Part shown: positions 29,806 through 38,395 of the stretch, one piece after another
Numbering within the stretch: position 1 is the first letter of the stretch
How the letters are laid out: the number at the start of each line of letters is the position of its first letter
NCBI GenBank assembly: GCA_905221605.1
Contig: CAJNDS010000334.1
Coordinates: 1-64,000, forward strand
Length of the DNA stretch: 64,000 nt
Reading direction: 5' to 3'
DNA from: Symbiodinium natans
Taxonomy: Eukaryota; Sar; Dinophyceae; Suessiales; Symbiodiniaceae
Position numbers and translations under genes: made by a program
The notes under the pieces: generated by a model
What the model was told of the DNA's origin: nothing
The model's input: only the letters and a program-made list of their open reading frames with translations
The model's database searches: none

Positions 29806-30893
29806 ATGCACCTTGCCCCAAACCGCTTGCATCAAACGCTGCAAGCAAATGTGCCTTGTGCATTACCGCTTGAACAGGCAGAGGCGAACATGTCTGGGGC
29901 AAGGAATTCTGCTTGCTTTTGGACCTCCTCGCCTCACATGGCTACGCACAAGCACCGCAGAAAACTCATACTAGGCCATGCAATGGCTGCGCGTTTTGTC
30001 GCCACCGGCCAAAACCAAGCCAGGCTTGAGGGCATGTGAAGGTCTGAGGGTTTAGGGTTTAGGGTTTAGGGTTTCGGGTTTAGGGTTTAGGGTTTAGGGT
30101 TTAGGGTTTAGGGTTTAGGGTTTAGGGTTTAGGGTTTAGGGTTTAAGGTTTAGGGTTTAGGGTTTAGGGTTTAGGGTTTAGGGTTTAGGGTTTAGGGTTT
30201 AGGGTTTAGGGTTTAGGGTTTAGGGTCTTTAAGGGGTGTAGGTTTGGAACTGTTGGGCTTGGCGGTTCAGGGCTGTTAGAACCCTCTACCAAGTAAGGGC
30301 ACACGTGCACCCTGAAATCTTTAGTCAGAGAAGTCCTTGCGAAACCCGAAATCCCAGGGTCTAAAGCTGCTAGGGCCTCAAACCTACACCCTTAGGATTT
30401 ACGGTTTAACTAGGAGCCGAGGTCAAGATTCTGTGCCTGGATTCACTTCGGAGTTCGAGAACGCACCTGGCTTCGGATATGCTCCATATTGTACACTGCT
30501 GGCCCGGGCGATCAGCCCGTGCCTATCGAGCTACACCGCTATCCGGGCGGCTCAGGGTTTACAGCCGCTTGACAGTCCCCGTTTCCGCAAGCCCCACTAG
30601 CGTTTGGAGGTTTAGGGTATAGGTAGGGCTTGGGGCTTGTTGGTTTTAGGGTTTGGGGTTTAAGAAGCCACGAGCTGCAGAACCCTGAGCCTCACGCGGA
30701 AGCGCTCTGACAAAAGTTTGAAACCTGATGGCGACACTTCGGTTTTGTCCAACGTGTCGTTGGTGCATTGAATTTGGCTCGAATTGCTGCATCGGGCTGC
30801 ATCGGCCCCTTACAAAGCGCCTTGGCTCCGCTTCGGGTGCATGACATGACCCGGTACAATTACACGGACCTGTCTTATACTTCAACTCTCTAA
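29806..30893 (+). CDS. Gene E: four-exon plus-strand gene, probably complete
   Basis: Exon 1 runs from ATG 29806 to 30035 (76 codons, ending TGQNQARLEG, donor GTGAAG). Exon 2 is 30428-30556 (42 codons, FCAWIHFGVRERTWLRICSI then GPGDQPVPIELHRYPGGS). Exon 3 is 30681-30715 (TLSLTRKRSDK). Exon 4 is 30818-30893 (ALAPLRVHDMTRYNYTDLSY, stop TAA). Phases agree for exons 1-2 (2-1) and 2-3 (2-1) but not for 3-4, so a small exon or another donor is probably missed. Introns contain long TTTAGGG tracts (30048-30230) and CCCTAAA follows the stop. The start is chosen because no in-frame acceptor is obvious upstream and gene D begins just to the left in divergent orientation. The product is unknown. Confidence 0.5.
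30048..30230 (+). repeat. TTTAGGG tract in intron 1 of gene E
   Basis: About 26 units starting 13 bp after the donor of exon 1, with one TTTCGGG and one TTTAAGG variant. Confidence 0.95.
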
Positions 30894-31023
30894 ACCCTAA
30901 GACCCTAAACCCTAGACCCTAAACCCTAAGACCCTAAACCCTAAGACCCTAAACCCTATCTGAGCCCCATTTAAACATGCTCCTTGAGGCGGTGAACCTC
31001 CGTTCACGCCTCGTAGGGGAAAG

Positions 31024-31290
31024 AAGCCTCAAGCGGCCAAAGGGAGGTCACGCTCAGCCCCACCGTCTTCCGATCGGTGACGCCGGTGCCGCCGGTGACG
31101 GCGGTGACGGCGGTGACGGCGGAATGGGCCTGGGGTCTGTTTGGCTTGGGGCTTTCGGTGTTCGACATTTGCTTCTACCCCGTTCCAACCTGTTCCCATC
31201 GCCACCGAATCCCCTTTCCAGAGCCCATTGTCGAAATCGGGAGGAGATGCCCAACACCGACAGCTTTATCGGGACACATGGCTGAGACTT
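31024..31290 (+). CDS. Single long plus-strand exon (88 codons)
   Basis: A 267-bp open segment begins after AAAG (2-nt start) and ends at T|GTGAGC. It reads EASSGQREVTLSPTVFRSVT, then a GTGACGGCG 9-bp repeat coding TAVTAVTA, then WAWGLFGLGLSVFDICFYPV, a likely membrane span, then PFPEPIVEIGRRCPTPTALS. Another frame at 31223-31381 is also open (LYRDTWLRLVSASYPDKTT), so the exact exon is uncertain. It may belong to a separate plus-strand gene after gene E. No family is recognised. Confidence 0.4.
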
Positions 31291-31408
31291 GTGAGCGCCA
31301 GCTACCCTGACAAAACGACCGAAACCATCCGAACCCCGATGCTTGGCTCGGAGGCGCAATGGAGAAAGACCCATTGGAGCAGTTTTGGGTTAGGGTCTTA
31401 GCCTAAGC

Positions 31409-34400
31409 TCAGGAGTGCAGATCTTTTGGTGAAATACCGGCCGCGATCTTTCTGAAGACTCCTTCACCCCGGCCAAGCGCCATATCCTCAAAAGCAAGGC
31501 GCTGTAGTAGTCGTAGGGCCTTAGTTGCGTATGCTAGGGGCATCCCCCACAGCCGTGCAGACCCATCTGAAGGCACATAAGTCGTCGACGCAAACGCGCA
31601 TTCCCAGAACACAGTGGCTTGAAAGCGCGAAGTTCGTTTTGTTTTTCACCCTCCTCAACCCTCCAAAACGCTGGGTTTAGGGTTTGGGGTTTGGGGTTTG
31701 GGGTTTGAGGTTTGGGGTTTGGGGTTGGGTTGGGGGTTTGGGGTTTGGGGTTTGGGGTTTGGGGTTTGGGGTTTGGGGGTTTGGGGGTTTGGGGTTTGGG
31801 GTTTGGGGTTTGGGGGTTTGGGGTTTGGGGTTTGGGGGTTTGGGGTTTGGGGTTTGGGGTTTGGGTTTTGGGGTTTGGGTTTTGGGGTTTGGGGTTTGGG
31901 GTTTGGGGTTTGGGGTTTGGGGTTTGGGGTTTGGGGTGCGTGAAGCGAGGGTGCGCGCTCGGATGTGAAACGCCCCGGGCCGCGTGCTCGCGTTGCCTGT
32001 CAACCCACCCCGGCCACCCAAACTGTACTCTATTAGGGCTTTGGGTTTATGATTTTTTTAATGCGCCCATGCTTGTTTCTTGATTACCCTAAACCCTAAA
32101 CCCTAAACCCTAAACCCTAAACCCTGAGGTTGCACTAGGGGGAAAGCCTCGACCCATGTCGGGCCTTCAAACTTGCCAGGCCTAGTGAGGCCCCTGCCCA
32201 ATTCAAACCGAAAGCCCCCGGTTTAGGGTTTAGGGTTTAGGGTTTAGGGTTTAGGGTCTAGGGTTTAGGGTTTAGGGTTTAGGGTTTAGGGTTTAGGCTT
32301 AGTGGAACCGAAGTCAAGCCGTTTTGAAGGCTAAGGTTCCCTTTCAGAGGGGGAGGGGGGGGGGTCAAGGGGGGTGGGGAGGTCTGAGACGATTTTGCCT
32401 TTGAAAGAATGGAAAAAGGGTCACGGGAAGCTCTGGGAAAAATCTTTGGCGCCTGAAGAGGTCCGGAGCTCGGAGGCACAAGGGGTCTGTCAGCCCCAAA
32501 ATCTAAAGAATTGGAGCCACTTTCTACCATCTTTGCATTAACAAAACCCTAGAATACAAAAGAATCGTGCGCACAAAACGCCTGCAGTTTATGTTCTGTC
32601 ATGGGTGCTAGCCCACCCCTTGTTCAAATACTGAGGTTGAGGGCCAACATCCGCTCGCCTGTCCAGGACGCGGTAGGGCTCAACCCTCACCTTTCCGTCT
32701 CTCTTTTCGTATGGGCGCCCTGAGTCCCTTCGCCAAGCGTCCGGGGTCTGTCACTCAGTGTAGGGTTTAGGGTGCAGGTAGGGCCCCGAGACCCTCAGAA
32801 GGTTGGCCAGCAGGGAGCTTAGGGCTTCGGCTTCGGCGCTCAGAGCCTCTCGGAGCCCAAACCGAGGCCGCGGCTGGTAGGAGTAGGGGCCCTTGCTGGT
32901 ACCTGAGAGCTGCACTTCATTGGCCAGGGGTTTCGGGGGTTTTCCCTAATCCCTAAACCCTAAACCCTAAACCGCAAACCCAACGCAGGATAATGTCTCG
33001 AGGTCTGAAATGAATGCTCAGGTTGGCGAATGGAGAAGAGGGCGGAGTGTTCTCCACGAGCTTGGGAAAGCTTGGTTTTTGGCACCGGGGCGCGGGGTGT
33101 GGGTTAGGGCTGAAGGGATTCTGGCTGCAAGAGCTTCTGGCTTCAGGACTCTTTAACTAAACAAGCCCGGCGCATCCCAGCCCAAAACCTGAACTCAAGC
33201 CCGCAAACCTTTGTGACCCTGTCAAAGGCCCAGCTGCCCGCAGTGGACGATGTGGTTGCGGGCTCCGTGGTGGTTGTGGTCACGTCTGGAGCTGTTGTAG
33301 GTCCCTCCGCGGTGGTCGTTGTGGACGCCTCCGTCGTGGTGGTGGTGGTGGTGGTGGTGGTGGTGGTGGTGGTGGTGGTGGTGGTGGTGGTGGTGGTGGT
33401 CGTGGTTGTTGTGGTTGTTGTGGTTGTTGTGGTTGTGGTGGTTGTTGTGGTTGTGGTGGTTGTTGTGGTTGTGGTGGTTGTGGTGGTTGTGGTGGTTGTG
33501 GTGGTGGTTGTAGTAGTGGTGGTGGCTGTGGCTGTGGCTGTTTCTGTGGTGGCGGTGGTGGTTGTGGTTGTTGTGGTTGTTGTGGTTGTGGTGGTAGTTG
33601 TGGTTGTTGTGGTTGTGGTGGTTGTTGTGGTTGTGGTGGTTGTGGTGGTTGTGGTGGTTGTGGTGGTGGTGGTGGTGGTGGTGGTGGTGGTGGTGGTGGT
33701 GGTGGTTGTGGTGGTGGTGGTGGTGATGGTGGTCGTTGTCGTCGTCGTCGTGACCTGAGCTCGCAGTGCCAGAACCATTACTCACGTTGACACAGCGCCA
33801 ACACTGAGAACACTTAGATATCCCCACACCTCGACCCCTTCAGGCCCCCGAAAGCCAAAGCACTCAAGACTCTGGCCGACCAAAAGCACAGAAGACCTGT
33901 TCCACCACCAGTTATCTTGAGGGTCACGAGTCACGATTTGCGTTTTTTTTGCGAAGGCCCAGGAACAAACCCTGAAAGCCATAACATCTTGAACCCAAGT
34001 GCCGGATCAGGGAAGGGGGTTGGAGCAGTCAGGCAGTTCAGGCCGTCGTTGGAGAAGACCTGAGCAGAGTTGTTCACCTCAGCGTCGCGGCTGCTGTGCT
34101 CGCAAGACTGGGCTTCCTCCTTTGTTGGGACAAGTCCGATGAAATTTTCGGGGTCAGGGATCTAAACCCTAAACCCTAAACCCCAAACCCTAAACCCTAA
34201 ACCCTTCAGTTCGGAACCTTCTTGAAAGGCGCAAGACACGGAATTTTCGGTGCCCAGTCGCGAACCCTGCGACCACCGTCTGGCTGGCCAAGTTCCTTTC
34301 ATGCCCGCTGGGGATCGGGGCGTCTTCTAAACCCCAAACCCTAAACCCTAAACCCTAAACCCTAAGTGTTTGTTTCGTGGGGGGAACTGCGTGAACTTTG

Positions 34401-34443
34401 AGGCTCGTCGTGTCAGCGGGCTAGGCCGGCAGAGCCAGCTGAG
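31409..34443 (-). CDS. Gene F: minus-strand gene with a poly-threonine (mucin-like) exon
   Basis: Minus exons: 34388-34443 (LSWLCRPSPLTRRASKF), 34218-34323, 33995-34161 (55 codons, IPDPENFIGLVPTKEEAQSC), 33830-33971 (VCSWAFAKKTQIVTRDPQDN), 33218-33754 (179 codons, mostly Thr), 32980-33060 (LVENTPPSSPFANLSIHFRP), 32793-32909 (LSGTSKGPYSYQPRPRFGLR), 32691-32747 (TPDAWRRDSGRPYEKRDGK, donor GTGAGG), 32123-32193 (GLTRPGKFEGPTWVEAFPLV) and 31409-31617 (68 codons, RLWGMPLAYATKALRLLQRL, stop TGA). From 34161 to 32691 all junctions agree in phase. 32123 to 31409 also agrees (1-2). A small exon near 32.55-32.59 kb is probably missing between. The Thr-rich stretch suggests an O-glycosylated extracellular linker. 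The family is unknown. Confidence 0.6.
31676..31937 (+). repeat. (TTTGGGG)n telomere-like array
   Basis: About 37 units of TTTGGGG rather than TTTAGGG, with a few TTTGGGGG and TTTTGGG. It lies in an intron of gene F just after its last intron begins. Homogeneity implies expansion of one variant. Confidence 0.95.
31938..32040. repeat. Dispersed hairpin element, copy 2
   Basis: Contains GCTCGGATGTGAAACGCC followed by CCGGGC, then CAACCCACCCCGGCCACCC and CTGTACTCTATTAGGG. It is collinear with the element at 22722-22830, including the ACTCTNTTAGGG end. It lies in an intron of gene F. Confidence 0.6.
33218..33754 (-). CDS. Poly-threonine exon of gene F
   Basis: 537 bp, exactly 179 codons, open in phase 0 between CTCAG and GTCACA. 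Nearly all codons are ACN, with ACC, ACA and ACG mixed. Interruptions include an Ala/Glu patch (TATATA region) and a C-terminal stretch with TTAPDV and TTSSTAGSWAFDR. The flanking exons are also phase 0, so the array is an integral exon rather than intronic DNA. The other minus-strand frame (His-rich) reaches a stop before the donor. A length-variable glycosylated linker is the likely role, by inference. Confidence 0.5.
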
Positions 34444-34529
34444 CTGTTCTGAAAACATCCCGAAACCCTAAACCCTAAACCCTAAACCCTAAACCCTAAA
34501 TCCTAAACCCTACCCCTTACACCCTAAAA

Positions 34530-35547
34530 TCAAGGCTTCTTGAAATTCTTGGGGCTCCAGTACTCAGCCCATCCACGGAAGGCCCTGTCTTCGGTGCATC
34601 TTCTAAGCTGACCAGTTTAGGGTCTCGGGTTTATTGAAATTATTGTAAGGGTTCAGGTCCGGAGAAAGTTTCAAGGAGTTTCGGGGAGTTTCTGTTTTCG
34701 GCTTTTTTCTTATTTTTAAATTCCAGGGGCTTGAGGATTTAGGGTTTCGGGTCATCCTCCTCCTGCGCGCTTCGCTACGTCAGAAGACCGCCGGGCAACT
34801 CCTGAAGAAGGAACACTTGCTTCACCCTTCCCTAATCCCTCACGTTTTTGAAACCCTCCAAAAGCCACTCGTGTTCGGCCCCAGTGCCGTGAACCAAGGC
34901 TCGCAGTGTCCACCTCGACTTCGAAGACCTCGCCGAAGTCGTTGTATGCCTTGGAGGGCTTAGGGTTTAGGAACATAGGGTTTAGGGTTGAGATTTTGGG
35001 TTTAGAGTTAAGGGTGAAAGGGTTTCGGGTTTAGGGATTTTCTCTTGGGGTTCTGGGCAAACGCTGGAGTTTAGGGGCCTTTGGGGTTGTTTGACAAGTT
35101 GAGCCGGGTGATTTGCCCCGGCAACTGAGCGCATGGCCTCCGGGCGCAAGGAGGCTCAAGGCTTCTACTGAAAACGAAACACTACAGAACGCTCCTACCT
35201 TGAGCCCTGAAACCTCTAAAACCACCTCCATGCCAAGCCTGGCAAAAACTCCGAAAGGCCCGCGAAGCTGAGAAACAGCCCCCCCTAAACCCAAAAGCCT
35301 AGAACCCTAAACCCTAAACCCCAAACCCGAAACCCTTAAACCCTAGACCCTAAACCCTAAACCCTTAAACCTAGACCCTAAACCCTAAACCCTAAACCCT
35401 AAACCCTGAACCCTAAACCGTGAGGTTGATGGTTTTGGGGGGCCTTTGCTTGCTCTGCAGCGGATTTTGAGCTAAATCTTCAGGCATGCCGCGCAGAAGA
35501 CCCGACCCTGGAACTCCCACTGGGCTCCTCACACAAGCAGCTTGTGG
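34530..35547 (-). CDS. Gene G: minus-strand four-exon gene, 3' end clear
   Basis: Exons: 35419-35547 (43 codons, CVRSPVGVPGSGLLRGMPED and PPKTINLT), 35199-35267 (LRGPFGVFARLGMEVVLEVS, acceptor TTTCTCAG, donor AAG|GTAGGA), 34855-34949 (AYNDFGEVFEVEVDTASLGS) and 34530-34602 (CTEDRAFRGWAEYWSPKNFK, stop TGA at 34530-34532). Phases are 0-0, 0-0 and 2-1 and all agree. In the intron at 35071-35154 a phase-0 frame also reads GQITRLNLSNNPKGP and then stops. It resembles one leucine-rich repeat strand but would truncate the protein, so it is left out. The first exon follows a long TTTAGGG tract; a start codon upstream was not found. No family is recognised. Confidence 0.55.
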
Positions 35548-35708
35548 CTTCGTGGGTTTAGGGTTTAGGTTTAGGGTTTAGGGTTTAGGGTTTAGGGTTT
35601 AGGGTTTAGGGTTTAGGGTTTAGGGTTTAGGGTTTAGGGTTTAGGGTTTAGGGTTTAGGGTTTAGGGTTTAGGCTGTTGGGCGCTTTTGTGGAGGTTTCA
35701 AGAGGCCT

Positions 35709-38102
35709 CTAGGACTTGCTGAGAGGGCGTTCGCAAGGCAGGGAGGCCGCAGGGCAGAATCCGTGCGAGTTGAGGGCTACGACGTCTCGGTTGAGCCGTC
35801 CAATCCCTAAGGGTCCATGTACCTGTATGGTATATACTTGGCCCCTAAAGCTACTATATAGGAACCCCTTTAAGGCCCAAGTATATACCATATAAGTGCA
35901 TGGACCCTTTGGGAATGCCGTCAAATCTTCAGGGCTCTGATTTGGGCGAAGGCTCCGGAAGCTTTCAAGGAACGGCCTCTTAAGGCATAAGGCCTTGCCA
36001 TGGCCTTTTCGCCACAAGCTTGTTGACCCGCTGGGTGTACGAAATGCTCAAAACCCTAAACCCTAAACCCTAAACCCTTAAAGCTCCGGGATGACAAGCG
36101 CGAGTCGGTTGTGGCAGAGTGGGGGCACTGCGCTTGCAGGAACTGGGGCAAATCTTTGGATGTTCCCCCTTCGGGTTTAGGGTTTAGGGTTTAGGGTTTA
36201 GGGTTTAGGGTTTAGGATTTAGGGTTTAGGGTTTAGGGTTTAGGGTTTAGGGTTTAGGGCTTAGGGTCTAGTACCCACTACATAGTCCTGTTTAAAGGTT
36301 GTTACAACAAGGGGGGTGACATCCCAAGAGTCTTCTTGTTCTAACAGCCCTGAATCGGAAATATAATAGGGGGTACAAAATCAACATCAAGGACAAGGAG
36401 GAACATCCCAAGAGTCATCTGCTTCGGGCCGCGCTTGGCGAGGACTCCCTAAACCCTCAACGCTAAACCCTCAACCCGGTTCCCTCAGCCCTAAACCCTG
36501 AACCCTGAACCCTAAACCCTCAACCCTCAACCCTAAACCCTAAACCCTGAACCCTGAACCCTCAACCCTAAACCCTCAACCCTAAACCCTAATCCTCAAG
36601 AAACACCCCGAAGCCCCGCCTGAGATTCCTCGGGGCCTCGACCCGACCATGGTCAGGTTGAAGAAGTTGGTCGGCACCCTAAAAGGGGATTTTGAAGGGG
36701 CATCTTAAGGGGGATCTTAAGGGGACTGTTAAGGGGATCTTAAGGGGACTTTGAAAGGATCTTAAGGGGACTTTGAGGGGATTTTCAGGCGATCTTAAGG
36801 GGCACTTTTGACGGGCATCTTTTGAACACGAAATAGATCTGAGACCAGCCGGATCCGGACAAGCCTGAAAGGGCCTGAACCAAGGACTTATGCCTTACCA
36901 CGACTGAGGGGACTGATGCCCCTTAAGGGGACTTTGGGGGACTTTGGGGTGATTTTGGGGGGGATTTTGGGGTGGATTTTGGGGATTTTTAAGGGCATTT
37001 TAAAGGGCATTTTAAGGGGCATGTTCAGGCGATCTTAAGGGCAGTTGAAGGGGACCTTAAGGGGATTTTAGGGGGATTTGGCTTTTGCTGGAACTTGTGA
37101 GGGTTTGAGAGTTGGAGAGTTTGGGGGGTTCTGCAGCTCTTGAAGGCCGAACACCCGAGCCAAGTAGCCCTACAAGATCACGCGGCGTTGGCAAAGACGG
37201 AAGAGACGGAGAGCGAGAGAGGGAGAAAACAAAAACACAACAAAAACAAAAAGAATCACTAAACAGCTATGCTGTGAATCAAAATGCTTTCTCCTGCACG
37301 TGGCGTCCTAGAAATGTTTTCGATGCTGTCCGATGTTCGACTTGTGTTTTGATACTGCGTCGAGTTGCTGGTCTCTTCTTTGCATATTCTCTGCTCCTCC
37401 TCACGTCATCTTGCGGTCGTCTGCTTCGCTCCGCCCCAAAACCCTCCCAAGTCGAAACCTGAATTTAGGGTTTAGGGTTTAGGGTTCAGGGTTTAGGGTT
37501 TAGGGCTTAGGGTTTAGGGTTTAGGGTTTAGGGTTTAGGGTTTAGGGTTTAAGGTTTAGGGTTTAGGGTTTAGGGTTTAGGGTTTAGGGTTTAGGGTTTA
37601 GAGCCCAAACTCTAGGGGCCCCATCATGGATTCTGCTAAGCCCAACTCCACTCTCGAAGTCTGACCGAGACGTGGTGATTTTGAGCCAGGCAGCTCCAAG
37701 GACTGGAACATCACCTGCAGAACGGGAGCGGCGGTGTCAAAGGTACAACTTTAACCACCCCCCCCCCCTTTTTCGCCCGCAACCACAGCTCCAGAATCCT
37801 AAGTTTTTGTGGGCTCTGCTAAACTTTGGCAGCATGGCTTGGTGTTGATTCGGCTTGGCTTTGGCTCGGCGCAGCTTCTCTCGTCGCTCTCTGGCCCTTC
37901 GGATCTCTGCGGTGTCTTCATGTGCTCGTTGAGTCTCGTTCAATTCTGTTCGTTTGTTCCCGTTTCCTGGGCTGATTGTTGTAGCACTGCCTTACCTGCT
38001 CGCTTCCCTCTTTGCTTCGGTTGAAGAATATGGTTGGTGAAAGGGGAGAGGAAGTCTGAAAGTTCGCGTGCTCCTGCCTCTTCTATACCCTGCTTCTGAA
38101 TG
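35709..38102 (-). CDS. Gene H: minus-strand gene with coiled-coil segment and hairpin-containing last exon
   Basis: Exons: 37996-38102 (IQKQGIEEAGARELSDFLSP, acceptor CTCCTTTTCAG, donor G|GTAAGG), 37825-37966 (46 codons, charged and helical: NETQRAHEDTAEIRRARERR), 37750-37798 (ILELWLRAKKGGGVVK), 37405-37458 (FRLGRVLGRSEADDRKM), 36648-36678 (VPTNFFNLTM, acceptor TTTTAG), 36076-36168 (31 codons, GEHPKICPSSCKRSAPTLPQ), about 35990-36030 (RVNKLVAKRPWQ) and a last exon to TAG 35709 (GRLNRDVVALNSHGFCPAAS). Most phases agree. The gap between the first two exons is only 29 bp. If it is not spliced, the first exon instead ends at a TGA 19 codons later. The last exon stays open through an inserted palindrome. 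The product is unknown. Confidence 0.5.
35807..35914. mobile_element. 108-bp palindromic (MITE-like) insertion inside an open reading frame
   Basis: Arms of roughly 40-45 bp (outer part GGGTCCATG, inner part GGTATATACTTGG on the left, with the complement on the right) enclose a loop of about 14 bp containing CTATATAG. Flanking bases contain a near-repeat (ATTTGACGGC and ATTGGACGGC on the minus strand) that may be target-site duplications. The length is a multiple of three and the minus-strand frame of gene H stays open through it. Confidence 0.65.
36320..36420. mobile_element. MITE family 1, diverged copy 3
   Basis: Contains CTAACAGCCCTGAATCGG and ATAATAGGGGGTAC, aligning with copy 1, and ends AGGAACATCCC. 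It lies in an intron of gene H. Confidence 0.45.
36680..37085. repeat. GGGGATCTTAA / GGGGACTTT short tandem variants
   Basis: Imperfect units of 10-22 bp built on AAGGGGACTTTGGGGGA and AAGGGGATCTTAAGGGGA, in an intron of gene H. Confidence 0.7.
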
Positions 38103-38395
38103 CTGAAAAGGAGAAAAGACCCCAACGCCCTAAGCCCAGAAGCTAAAAAAACCTCTGACTCAGCCACGTTCGACAAGGCAAGAGCAAAAACAAGACCCTA
38201 ATCCCTAAACCCTAAACCCGTCTCTCGCAATTGTGAGAAAGTTGGAAGTTTAGGAACTTGAGGGCTTTGCAGGAATTTGAAGGCTTTTTTGAGTTCGGCC
38301 GGGGGGGAGGGCTTAGGGCTTAAGGTTTAGGGTTCAGGGTCAGGGTTCAGGGGTTTAGGGTTTGGGGCTTACAAGGGCTCAGCATTCAGCATTCC

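Noticed and set aside
33222-33827. His-rich frame through the Thr-rich repeat
   Set aside because: It reaches a stop before the donor used by the threonine frame and does not agree in phase with the next exon.
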